Assembly (NCBI GenBank): GCA_903813345.2
Contig: CAIIXF020000006.1
Span: 13,460,348 to 13,524,347 of the forward strand
Length of the DNA: 64,000 nucleotides
Source of the DNA: Owenia fusiformis
Taxonomy: Eukaryota > Annelida > Polychaeta > Sabellida > Oweniidae
Reading direction: 5' to 3'
The stretch's first letter is position 1, and each line of letters starts with the position of its first letter. Of this stretch, positions 62,501-63,755 are shown one piece after another. Below the pieces are notes generated by a model that did no database searches, was not told where the DNA came from, and worked only from the letters and a program-made list of their open reading frames with translations. The translations under genes were made by a program, and so were the position numbers.

Positions 62501-63755
62501 TAATCTAATAAGCCACTGTAACAGACATTGTTGCTTAGTATCTCATTTATTGCCTAATAACACTCGACAAATGTACAAGTCACAAAATACAATGGAGTCA
62601 CAAGTAATTTCAAAAATCCCCGGGGATTTAATTGACAATTTCGCATGAAAAATAACAGGAGTATAAGCATATTTTATTCGTGTTTCAGATTATAATTATA
62701 AAGTTGTGTACACTGACTACCATAATGCTGTTATCTACTCTTGTTACAATCAGGCCTCTGATGGGACATGCAAACGAGAATTCCTGCAGGTAACTCAAAA
62801 TTAATTCAATCAGATTGACATAGCCTAACCAGTCTACACACACAACCCATGTTGTGAAGATGTATGAATGAATTAAATTTATGAATGTATGTATGTATGA
62901 ATTGAAAAAGTTGAGTGAATGTACAGTATATTAGTGAGAGTGCAAAAACTATTAATAAGAAAGCATTAATGGCAGTATTTAAAACACGAAAACTCCCAAA
63001 GTCCTAATTAACAAAACGCAGTGATCTACCTAGCACTTTCACATGACACCTCTTAATTCTAATTTTTGATAGGGTGGCATGTTGCAGGAGAAAACACTGA
63101 CCAGTTTAATGCAAAATGTGAATGATTTATAATTTCTTTTTCAGGTGGATGTCCTCAGCAGATCACCTAGTATACCATATCATAAACAGCTAGATTTGGC
63201 GAAAATCATAGATGGCCTTTGTATAGATGTAGAAGATATCATCTTCACAAAACATGGAGGTTACTATTTTTATTAGCTAATTACTAACTTTTATTTGAGC
63301 AATAAAAAATGATAGGCCATTCAATATGGTGAAAATCAGCTCGAGTTGGAAAGAATGATGTAAAAGCAGTATACGAAGGTGTGTGCATTTTATTTGTACT
63401 GACATTCTGTTCAAGGAGAGTGGAATTTCGCCCATTATTATTTATTCCAATTCAAACATAAAACATGTAGAAAACATTGTTTAACTTGTCATTCTGTCAT
63501 CAAAATTTGTAATTGGCCATCCCCAGACAGAGCCCAAAGTGGATTCATGGATGTGGATAATGCACGGTTCTTCATGTATGGAGAATTAAAGAATGGCTAC
63601 GCTGCATACTGATTGGTTTAGAAACTCAATTTGAGAATGTCATGTTTGAACAAGGAGTAAAGAATTCTGTATTTGATCATTGCATGCTTTAATTCCATGA
63701 TACTTCTCTATTTTCAGATACTTGCCAGCTGCCACAAGGATTCAATGGCTACTAA
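8..63755 (+). CDS. Giant multi-lipocalin gene, 3' part (at least 20 domains)
   Basis: One gene built from 84 hand-read exons, partial at the left edge and ending in TAA at 63753-63755. Known family features: lipocalins carry SCR1 (GxW), SCR2 (TDY) and SCR3 (R); all three recur here, best as GKWYDIAR, YTDY and VDVLSR in the last domain. The N-terminal Cys, the FDxxK before the GxWY and the Cys after the C-terminal helix match the layout of apolipoprotein D-type lipocalins. Exon lengths, phases (1-0-2-1 per domain) and GT/AG borders agree across all domains with no internal stop, which is strong evidence that it is expressed as one chain. No membrane segment was seen, so secretion is inferred, with the signal peptide lying upstream. 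Exons of each domain are listed in the domain entries as e1-e4. Ligand and function are unknown; each domain would form an eight-stranded barrel, giving a string of binding pockets. Confidence 0.88.
159..1544 (+). mobile_element. Tandem-repeat transposon with 12-bp terminal inverted repeats
   Basis: Ends are ATGTCCCCACCA (159-170) and its inverse TGGTGGGGACAT (1533-1544). A CCGT-rich simple repeat follows the left end (206-260). The body is about five copies of a roughly 163-bp unit containing GCCATTTTGGATTTTCC and TTCAAATTTTCAGGGATGAT. No coding capacity. The layout, short inverted ends around a tandem core, resembles non-autonomous elements described in bivalves; family not assigned. Confidence 0.65.
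2635..2745. repeat. Short imperfect hairpin
   Basis: CCATCCTCCTAAGC and a downstream GTACGGAGGATG, with AAGAAAGAAGGTATTCTG opposite CAGAATCCGTACCTCCTTC, form a partial hairpin. Likely a small decayed inverted-repeat element. Confidence 0.3.
2877..4299 (+). CDS. Lipocalin domain 2 (class I)
   Basis: Exons e1 2877-2974, e2 3273-3394, e3 3658-3749, e4 4087-4299 (175 codons). SCR1 is intact (LGKWYGVATL) and is followed by SFGHSAL and KYTSS, the strand B-C region typical of class I here. e3 has KGQCLPPV and ends at an unusual GTATGT donor inside what looks like a longer open frame. e4 has DDDYAVIYQCD (SCR2), YGNC, VNILSRED (SCR3 with Arg) and LCIPPGDL. The family predicts a barrel opening formed around the SCR loops; nothing in the sequence names the ligand. 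Confidence 0.85.
4569..5896 (+). CDS. Lipocalin domain 3 (class II)
   Basis: Exons e1 4569-4645, e2 4850-4971, e3 5357-5445, e4 5675-5896 (170 codons). SCR1 is YTGTYYSTHT: the Gly and aromatic remain but Trp is replaced by Tyr, which defines class II. e3 carries SGGQCL. e4 has ILFGCAGN, a KACPDE Cys, FVEYYSRSR (SCR3 Arg kept) and LLCTKPNEM. The class II hallmark in e4 is a GC followed about ten residues later by (A/P)CP. The introns hold no recognisable element. Confidence 0.82.
6114..7606 (+). CDS. Lipocalin domain 4 (class I)
   Basis: Exons e1 6114-6202, e2 6630-6757, e3 7093-7184, e4 7388-7606 (176 codons). Canonical SCR1 FSGTWYGIATL; e2 ends in SYTSS with a GTTAGT donor. e3 has HGNCLPS. 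e4 has WTDYQLSVLYQCD, DGLC, VTILSRNPG and SLCVDTNDV, so all three conserved lipocalin regions are present. The intron after e1 carries a short interspersed repeat (6223-6420). Confidence 0.87.
6223..6420. repeat. Interspersed repeat with CAGGCCCGTAGCC end
   Basis: Begins CAGGCCCGTAGCCAGG and contains a poly-C run and CTTTTCAAGTGATTTTGG. A related copy in opposite or rearranged orientation lies at 52600-52712, which has the same TTTTCAAGTGATTTTGG and ends GGCTACGGGCCTGG. Two copies in one gene support a mobile origin. Confidence 0.45.
7734..9302 (+). CDS. Lipocalin domain 5 (class II)
   Basis: Exons e1 7734-7810, e2 8395-8537, e3 8846-8925, e4 9084-9302 (173 codons). SCR1 is reduced to MKGYYVTHTKG. 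e2 is longer than average (143 nt), with a basic insert. e4 has MIYICRGPLDGDGNC and then VEYYSLDT, where the SCR3 Arg is replaced by Leu, followed by TCTDPTQM. e1 contains RRPQRS between two cysteines, the only minimal R-x-x-R proprotein-convertase-like site I noticed in the junctions I read. A 31-bp tandem array begins seven bases after the e1 donor. Confidence 0.8.
7818..8096 (+). repeat. 31-bp tandem array beside a splice donor (about 9 copies)
   Basis: Unit GCAGATATTGTATTTAATCA plus CTTGTCTGCAA, repeated nine times with few changes. The array starts seven bases after the donor of domain 5 e1, and units contain an acceptor-like CTCCTAG or CTGCAAG. Confidence 0.85.
9573..11831 (+). CDS. Lipocalin domain 6 (class I)
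   Basis: Exons e1 9573-9655, e2 9856-9980, e3 10462-10553, e4 11610-11831 (174 codons). e1 ends IKTQQDFDNYK. SCR1 is AAGLWYGVGGL, then SFGSSAVV. e4 has DWATIVYQCD in place of the usual TDY start, DGQC, FNVITRKYP and VCLSFQDI. The intron between e3 and e4 contains an 890-bp mariner-like element, and the intron between e2 and e3 a tRNA-like segment. Confidence 0.85.
9992..10065 (+). repeat. tRNA-like segment (probable SINE head)
   Basis: 74 bases with an A-box-like TGACTCAATGGCAGCATG and a good B-box GGTTCAAATCC at the expected distance, and ends CTAAAGT/ACTTAGG that pair at six of seven positions. The anticodon arm is abnormal (long loop), so a tRNA-derived SINE or pseudogene is more likely than a working tRNA. 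Confidence 0.4.
10571..11460 (+). mobile_element. Mariner-like DNA transposon, decayed
   Basis: 890 bp flanked by TA on both sides (10569-10570, 11461-11462). Terminal inverted repeats of about 55 bp start CAGGGTG(A/G)TCAAAAAAACGG. The interior still encodes a transposase-like fragment near 11066-11142 reading NEWPPHSPDMAP then WGYPKDRV, the usual region before the last catalytic Asp of mariner transposases, but the frame is otherwise broken. Confidence 0.75.
12230..13549 (+). CDS. Lipocalin domain 7 (class I)
   Basis: Exons e1 12230-12312, e2 12457-12578, e3 12971-13062, e4 13331-13549 (172 codons). SCR1 FEGIWYGVATL; VNITS in e2 is a potential N-glycosylation site. e3 has EGRCLPP. e4 has YTDYTVALIYQCD, DGLC, LNVIHRDPN (Arg kept, Ser replaced by His) and MCVDVSQM. 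It follows another class I domain directly, breaking the I/II alternation. Confidence 0.86.
13706..13822. repeat. Short palindromic element
   Basis: AGCACTATTCTAACAGTGCT and AACAGAAAATTAAAACAG on the left face ACTGTTTTATTTTTCTGTT and AGCACTGTATAGTGCT on the right. Hairpin-forming, non-coding, MITE-like. Confidence 0.55.
14002..15753 (+). CDS. Lipocalin domain 8 (class II, degenerate)
   Basis: Exons e1 14002-14081, e2 14395-14507, e3 14699-14787, e4 15532-15753 (168 codons). This is the most degenerate start in the array: e2 opens VRGLQTKTHF, with neither Trp nor Tyr of SCR1, and is short (113 nt). e3 has DGICQD. e4 has FAILSCVKYDDVVNTGVC, then VVMEYISDKM where the SCR3 Arg is absent, then ACVDPSTI. 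Borders and phases are normal, so it looks like a translated but structurally diverged domain, not a pseudo-exon set. Confidence 0.78.
15080..15490. repeat. Degenerate tandem repeat
   Basis: Two diverged copies of a roughly 130-bp unit containing AAGATGGC(C/A)(A/G)CTGAATTT and AAAATGG(C/T)TG(G/C)CATTT, after a CACACCC/GGGTGT-type hairpin near 15095-15120. Probably a remnant of a repeat like that at 30533-32056. Confidence 0.4.
15974..17384 (+). CDS. Lipocalin domain 9 (class I, e4 split)
   Basis: Exons e1 15974-16077, e2 16289-16413, e3 16729-16820, e4a 16963-17080, e4b 17281-17384 (181 codons). e1 is long (104 nt). SCR1 FSGTWYGLATS. e4a carries TTDYNSLALIYQCD, DGQC and VDILT, and splits in phase 2 inside the SCR3 Arg codon (AG|G). 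e4b continues NRSLEL and VCVKEEDL. The extra intron interrupts the SCR3 motif exactly, unlike most domains here. Confidence 0.82.
17987..19934 (+). CDS. Lipocalin domain 10 (class II, e4 split)
   Basis: Exons e1 17987-18072, e2 18473-18609, e3 19127-19212, e4a 19560-19683, e4b 19825-19934 (181 codons). SCR1 FQGKWFITHIL keeps the Trp. e2 is long (137 nt) and ends ATGAR. e3 has NGVCQPK; its last 24 bases plus the donor are the seed of a 34-bp tandem repeat. e4a has AYTCLTETEQDKPC and ends within VEYR (phase 2); e4b starts SRESILP and has LCTDPANL. The extra intron lies two codons upstream of the equivalent one in domain 9. Confidence 0.8.
18101..18184. repeat. Near-perfect 84-bp palindrome
   Basis: CCCGAATGACATATTTTATC followed by TTAGTTTGCAAA is mirrored by TTTGCAAACTTAGATAAAAT then ATGTCATTCGGG. 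Typical of a small hairpin MITE. Confidence 0.7.
18186..18330. mobile_element. Short MITE (AAACCTGTCTAAT family)
   Basis: Left AAACCTGTCTAATCTGAA and right ATATACAGGTTTTATT are roughly inverted. Same family as the elements at 56584-56760, 57138-57310, 58659-58830 and 60819-60930. Confidence 0.5.
19189..19324 (+). repeat. 34-bp tandem repeat across an exon-intron border (4 copies)
   Basis: Four units, the first being the coding end of domain 10 e3 plus its donor (TTTTTCCAGTTAGATCTGG, CAATA|GTAAGT). The three intronic units each keep TTTTTCCAG, which looks like an acceptor, and GTAAGT, a donor. Confidence 0.88.
20266..21993 (+). CDS. Lipocalin domain 11 (class I)
   Basis: Exons e1 20266-20342, e2 20574-20698, e3 21044-21135, e4 21772-21993 (172 codons). 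SCR1 LQGIWYGASSL, then SFGSSSVL. e3 has ESKCLIPV; its acceptor and first bases are duplicated 77 bp upstream. e4 has YTDYDNVLTIYQCD, DGTC, LNMLSRTRN and MCINIKDV. The intron before e4 includes a strong palindrome near 21411-21510. Confidence 0.86.
20940..21094 (+). repeat. 77-bp direct duplication of a splice acceptor
   Basis: TGTTTTAGGG(A/G) with the start of domain 11 e3 occurs twice, offset 77 bp (AG at 20965-20966 and 21042-21043). Only the second leads into the full open e3; the first runs into a TATG-rich microsatellite and a stop. Confidence 0.8.
21411..21510. repeat. Palindromic repeat
   Basis: TAATGTCATTTCTAAGGGCG, then ATATAGTGAAATATTGGACC, is mirrored around GGCCAAAGGCC by GGTCCAATATTTCACTATAT and AGAAATGACGTTATTA. 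MITE-like hairpin. Confidence 0.65.
22133..23238 (+). CDS. Lipocalin domain 12 (class II, e2/e3 fused)
   Basis: Exons e1 22133-22200, e2+e3 fused 22545-22761, e4 23014-23238 (170 codons). This is the only domain in which e2 and e3 form one exon: MYSGVKYTTHI (SCR1 without Trp) runs through VTGAQNGRCLP with no intron. e1 (VECPLEKTC) ends at a GC donor (GAG|GCAAGT). e4 has IVYGCSGNMARDKPC, VEYFSNTRS (SCR3 Arg shifted or lost) and LCEDPRFI. Intron loss is the simplest reading because all other domains keep this intron. Confidence 0.82.
23611..24591. mobile_element. Fold-back mariner derivative with two inverted transposase ends
   Basis: 981 bp between TA dinucleotides with 28-bp ends starting CAGGGTGACCGGAAAAAAAG. 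The arms match each other for about 370 bp in inverted orientation. Each arm encodes the C-terminal part of a mariner-type transposase (on the right arm PPDFFLWGNLKDNVYQNNP and then ETIADLK, 24233-24330). The element therefore looks like an inverted duplication of a mariner 3' end. Confidence 0.75.
24681..33153 (+). CDS. Lipocalin domain 13 (class I), split by a 7.4-kb intron
   Basis: Exons e1 24681-24772, e2 32209-32333, e3 32577-32668, e4 32935-33153 (176 codons). e1 ends KDIDMEK; e2 begins MSGLWYGLAYH, then SFGEASV. The e1-e2 intron is 7.4 kb and contains an antisense TRIM gene, a palindrome and a tandem array. e3 has NGECLTP. e4 has YTNYEIVMMYQCD, DGTC, VDVLARDPK and LCIDIRDV, and is closely similar in layout to domains 16 and 19. 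Confidence 0.84.
25756..27648 (-). CDS. Intronless TRIM-family RING E3 ligase
   Basis: A 630-residue protein encoded without introns, antisense in the 7.4-kb intron of the lipocalin gene. RING finger C15-C59 has the full C3HC4 set (C15, C18, C30, H32, C35, C38, C56, C59). B-box 1 spans about 100-140 and B-box 2 about 166-205. A coiled coil follows to about 340, then a C-terminal region from about 390 with repeated blade-like stretches (VTAAGDYVVTGG, NSVGELVVYDS, GEGHLIVGDHYG), resembling an NHL or similar beta-propeller. TRIM proteins are ubiquitin ligases, and families with this layout are expanded in bivalves; substrate unknown. The start is the ATG at 27646-27648 (AAAATGG context); a longer frame upstream would need a GTG. 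A possible poly(A) signal (AATAAA on this strand) is at 25441-25446. Confidence 0.9.
   Translation of the reverse strand: MASYTGDCYTEALTCVLCKDILTEPRTLPCLHQYCLKCLQSLVQKEDGIKGGSLKCPECSNEYPVPEKGVEGYTISPTIKLLLDNYMDINPTQNIHGPNCNVCSETDNVNVPAKIKCLDCNKRFCKRCRKTHDSVLPHHKMFNLTGDSASDFQTAVQSIKECTVFCHQHPNKPLEIFCKVDEAVLCQLCYTLNHSGHPAEDIKHTAAKNMKPIGTVITQGKGLVDIYQQAIEEAQMYTNQQEKNVENISAIINNDMNNLMQVIRTKYNSYIEQMVKEKETNIKQVLSYIDNLKLHKATIEGHVKKYCTIEEHGPPAEIAGLAKQVENQMQKWSQQPDVALDFKMDIRFKDGVIRDDNLIFGKVLIKKETVTLCEPTLLKKEILHPSNIEGLIVTAAGDYVVTGGGTSNAAIYGTECQLKKNMGNEFVDATLTKDDYLAFIDGSNIIQLYESDGTYKHDTECTGLSELTCITSNSVGELVVYDSTRKEVYHVDPINGETTAESKMGMWKYLCAITCNSKDVIIVCGKTSDDELCIKGIDRNGGNVFEYSEQDWGERFSSYLTYLSTDNKDNIFVTDTDYVRIHMLNHKGNYIRCITQNVDMEYPGAATIDGEGHLIVGDHYGSIYIIKYRE
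28480..28625 (+). promoter_or_regulatory. Candidate promoter-like segment in intron
   Basis: In one short stretch: an inverted CCAAT box (ATTGG, 28523), a perfect CRE (TGACGTCA, 28547-28554), a TATA-like CATATATAG (28566-28574) and, 40 bases on, a good splice donor (GCG|GTGAGT, 28615). The order fits plus-strand transcription into domain 13 e2; the CRE and CCAAT are also readable toward the TRIM gene. The flank is locally richer in CG dinucleotides. Inference only. Confidence 0.25.
29778..30290. repeat. 513-bp palindromic element
   Basis: Arms begin TTTACGATAATTGAT and end ATCAATTATCGTAAA; inner matched blocks include CCAAAGCCTGCGCC/GGCGCAGGCTTTGG and GGTTATCATGACCAT/ATGGTCATGATAACC. Non-coding. 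Confidence 0.7.
30533..32056 (+). repeat. 146-bp tandem array (about 10 copies)
   Basis: Units contain GAAGTTCTAGAGCTGATTAA, GGCCATCTTGCATTCTGG and ATTCCAGGAAAACCACTT. Both ends carry AGGTACGATATTGT (30547 and 32051), so the array may be the core of an element. Local open frames are by-products of the period. Confidence 0.8.
33487..36481 (+). CDS. Lipocalin domain 14 (class II) with a possible 51-nt extra exon
   Basis: Exons e1 33487-33557, e2 34216-34379, e3 34823-34914, possible extra exon 35741-35791, e4 36257-36481 (184 codons, or 201 with the extra exon). e1 ends at a second GC donor (CTG|GCAAGT). SCR1 IYSGRWYTTHA; e2 is the longest in the array (164 nt). e4 has MIWYGCSKTVSVDEPC, VEYASREPS and LCILAEWM. 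The extra exon is phase 1-1, open, and flanked by TTTTAG and GTAAGT, so it could be constitutive or alternative. Confidence 0.8.
35741..35791 (+). CDS. Candidate 51-nt cassette exon
   Basis: A symmetric phase 1-1 exon candidate between e3 and e4 of domain 14. It would add the acidic 17-residue segment RMLEEYMGMDKDDSDVI between strands D and E of the barrel, where no other domain has an insert. The acceptor (ATATTTTAG) and donor (TGTAAGT) are good. Coding status is inferred from open frame and splice sites only. Confidence 0.45.
36897..40577 (+). CDS. Lipocalin domain 15 (class II)
   Basis: Exons e1 36897-36958, e2 37398-37519, e3 37856-37941, e4 40347-40577 (167 codons). e1 is the shortest (62 nt) and nearly copies that of domain 12 (VECPLEKTCT). 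SCR1 YDGLYYATHIL. e3 has NGDCMNQ. e4 opens YYQIVYVTPD, has IEIGCFASIDRDSPC, then IQYQTKQPP with the SCR3 Arg replaced by Lys, then GCLSASDM. It pairs with domain 18, which has the same YYQI start and the same lost Arg. Confidence 0.82.
38235..40248. mobile_element. Outer inverted-repeat element containing a nested one
   Basis: Left GGTTAAGATTAGCGTAAA and right TTTACGCTAATCTTAAAC with further TACCTATCC/GGTATAGG matches. It encloses a second inverted-repeat element (38409-39693). No transposase seen. Confidence 0.6.
38409..39693. mobile_element. Inner element rich in GCGCGCAGTTTG motifs
   Basis: Ends match as inverted repeats (GATGCCCATGCCAAGC type). About ten copies of a GCGCGCAGTTTG-like motif in both orientations lie mainly near the ends, for example 38438, 38457, 38480, 38844, 39237, 39616 and 39640. 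Local GC content differs sharply from the surroundings. Confidence 0.6.
40760..53021 (+). CDS. Lipocalin domain 16 (class I), spread over 12 kb
   Basis: Exons e1 40760-40860, e2 45467-45588, e3 48960-49048, e4 52800-53021 (178 codons). e1 contains DPSKPYNQP and MKTQ. e2 opens LEGVWYGVGTL, has SFGSSATAM and ends DYTSAM; this 3' end is the founder of the 66-bp minisatellite filling the next intron. e3 has KNRCQAPV. e4 has NDATLVYQCD, SGEC, LDVLTRKQN and LCINASEI. All three introns are swollen: a 4.1-kb fold-back element, the minisatellite, and a broken retrotransposon. Confidence 0.84.
41083..45207. mobile_element. 4.1-kb fold-back element
   Basis: Arms of about 215 bp (41083-41300 and 44990-45207) are inverted copies, with matches such as CTTTGCATTTTTGGATACC and GGTGGGCGTGGCACTTTAC. 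Further degenerate subterminal copies of the GGGCGTGGCACT and ATTGGAATTATGTAATCA units run inward (41560-41950 and 43880-44900). No long coding frame. Confidence 0.65.
43384..43450 (+). repeat. tRNA-like A-box segment
   Basis: GTGTAGCTCAGCGGTAGCGC is a strong tRNA D-arm/A-box match, followed by a possible ACCT/AGGT anticodon stem. The B-box is poor, so this is probably a decayed tRNA or a SINE head inside the fold-back element. Confidence 0.4.
45533..48828 (+). repeat. 66-bp minisatellite made of an exon end plus its 5' splice site (about 50 copies)
   Basis: The unit is 52 bases matching the 3' end of domain 16 e2 (coding AMVHTASDAMYIDYTSAM) followed by GTAAGTATTGACAG. The first copy is the real exon end; about 49 more fill the intron. 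Most keep an intact GTAAGT; at least five have GTTAGT. The last copy ends GTAAAC. One shortened unit lies near 45855 and a 5-bp insertion near 46852. Confidence 0.95.
49803..51113 (+). mobile_element. Second copy of the 162-bp tandem-repeat transposon
   Basis: Seven to eight units of the same 162-bp repeat as at 159-1544, ending with the same GGTGGGGACAT. The left end starts at the position equivalent to 702 of the first copy (AGCAAAAAC(A/T)CATAATCAC), so the left inverted repeat and CCGT tract are missing. It sits inside the retrotransposon. Confidence 0.75.
51216..51560. mobile_element. Palindromic element inserted in the retrotransposon
   Basis: Arms TGGTGATCCACTCGATTA, GGTTACCAAAAC on the left and GTTTTGGTAACC, TAATCGAGTGGATCACCA on the right, with inner matches around TGTCGGAACGTCGAAGG. 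The retrotransposon reading frame resumes on the other side. Confidence 0.7.
52600..52712. repeat. Interspersed repeat, second copy
   Basis: Shares TTTTCAAGTGATTTTGG and the GGCTACGGGCCTGG end with the repeat at 6223-6420. Confidence 0.4.
53155..54590 (+). CDS. Lipocalin domain 17 (class II)
   Basis: Exons e1 53155-53225, e2 53429-53571, e3 54001-54089, e4 54372-54590 (174 codons). e1 shares the SPxPxVFNY ending with domain 14. SCR1 IYSGQWYITHS with Trp retained. e3 ends at an atypical GTTGAG donor. e4 has VIWYGCTGQIDDPC, IYTSREPS and LCADPDWM. Close similarity to domain 14 in all four exons supports a block duplication. Confidence 0.82.
53690..53830 (+). repeat. Interspersed repeat shared with 38060-38200
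   Basis: Both copies have the order AAAAGT(A/G)CA(A/C)CCAGTCA, then GGAAAATAA(A/T)CCCCAA, then AAAGAAAC(A/T)GT and TACCC(A/C)CCCCC(A/C)CCA. Diverged; family not recognised. Confidence 0.5.
54822..55673. mobile_element. 852-bp fold-back element with about 400-bp arms
   Basis: Left GTTAACTCACCCTATGCAGA and right TCTGCATAGGGTGTAAC. The arms are almost identical in inverted orientation through GGAAATATTGGGTG and on to the centre near 55245. A pair of mirror-image 63-codon frames lies in the arms and is not a gene. Confidence 0.85.
55793..56050. repeat. Inverted-repeat element
   Basis: Left TATCCAGGC, ATGAGCTCATGTTAGAAGCG and GCCTTGAGAG; right CTCTCAAGG, CGCTTCTAACAGAAGCTCAT and GCCTGGATA. The right end is 54 bases before domain 18 e1. 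Confidence 0.6.
56104..57555 (+). CDS. Lipocalin domain 18 (class II)
   Basis: Exons e1 56104-56171, e2 56350-56489, e3 56791-56861, e4 57325-57555 (170 codons). SCR1 LKGVWYVAYTV has the Trp-Tyr restored relative to domain 15. e3 is the shortest (71 nt). e4 opens YYQILDISPD, has ILFFGCNNYIDLGTPC, LEYLTKTPP (Lys at the SCR3 Arg) and GCASAADV. The introns before e3 and e4 each carry a short inverted-repeat element of the same family. Confidence 0.8.
56584..56760. mobile_element. Short MITE (CAGTAAAAC ends)
   Basis: CAGTAAAACGTGTCTAAGTG at the left and CAGGTTTCACTG at the right; interior repeats of GTTCCACTT and AGAGGTGTTCC. The ends resemble those of pogo/Tigger-type elements (inference). Confidence 0.55.
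57138..57312. mobile_element. Short MITE, same family
   Basis: GGTGAAACCTGTCTAAGTGG at the left and AAAAGGTTTCACTGTA at the right, with the same GTTCCACTT interior as the copy at 56584. Confidence 0.55.
58497..58612. repeat. Short hairpin element
   Basis: GAATGATTTGAAGTGCAACA, then GGATAAATTCTGCT, is mirrored by AGCAGAATATATCC, then AGTATTGCACTTCAAATCAT. Confidence 0.5.
58659..58830. mobile_element. Short MITE (CAGTAAAACCTGTCTAAT)
   Basis: CAGTAAAACCTGTCTAATCC at the left and ACAGGTTTTACTG at the right are inverted repeats; same family as 18186-18330. Confidence 0.6.
58881..60605 (+). CDS. Lipocalin domain 19 (class I)
   Basis: Exons e1 58881-58981, e2 59152-59279, e3 60110-60198, e4 60387-60605 (179 codons). 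e1 contains DRSKPINQP and IKTQVDLD, almost a copy of domain 16 e1. SCR1 FKGRWYGRVHI, then SFGSSSTAY and TYTSVM. e3 has DGECQEPV. e4 has FTNYEIALVYQCD, TGEC, LDVLSRTTS and YCIDSTRL. Confidence 0.86.
59391..59493. repeat. Hairpin around AGCGAAGCGAA
   Basis: GATATCATTTTTATCGCC and GATATCAAATATCAACAC on the left are mirrored by GTGTTGATATTTGATATC and GGCGATAAAATGATATC. Further TGATATC-rich sequence continues to about 59880 and may be the same element. Confidence 0.6.
60819..60930. mobile_element. Short MITE, partial
   Basis: CAGTAAAACCTGTAAAGTGG at the left, then AACACCTCTCTAGTGCAACA; right end not clear. Confidence 0.4.
61101..63755 (+). CDS. Lipocalin domain 20 (terminal, most canonical) and C-terminal tail
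   Basis: Exons e1 61101-61183, e2 61333-61463, e3 61945-62063, e4a 62689-62789, e4b 63145-63259, terminal exon 63718-63755. SCR1 FYGKWYDIART is the most typical lipocalin motif of the array. e3 is longest (119 nt). e4a has YTDYHNAVIYSC (SCR2) and DGTC, and ends in phase 0 before VDVLSRSPS in e4b; then LCIDVEDI. The last exon codes DTCQLPQGFNGY and TAA; its Cys occupies the place that the next domain's first Cys takes elsewhere, as in apolipoprotein D-type proteins. This fixes the end of the gene. Confidence 0.86.

Larger units (their letters stand above)
1878..63717 (+). other. Remaining introns with nothing recognised
   Basis: Introns over 300 bases in which I see no gene or clear repeat: 3750-4086, 4972-5356, 6758-7092, 8538-8845, 11832-12229, 12579-12970, 14082-14394, 16414-16728, 17385-17986, 18610-19126, 19935-20265, 22201-22544, 33154-33486, 33558-34215, 34380-34822, 34915-35740, 35792-36256, 36482-36896, 36959-37397 (only a small ATGGGCTTTCAA hairpin at 37167), 37520-37855, 61464-61944, 62064-62688, 62790-63144 and 63260-63717. 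Confidence 0.6.
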
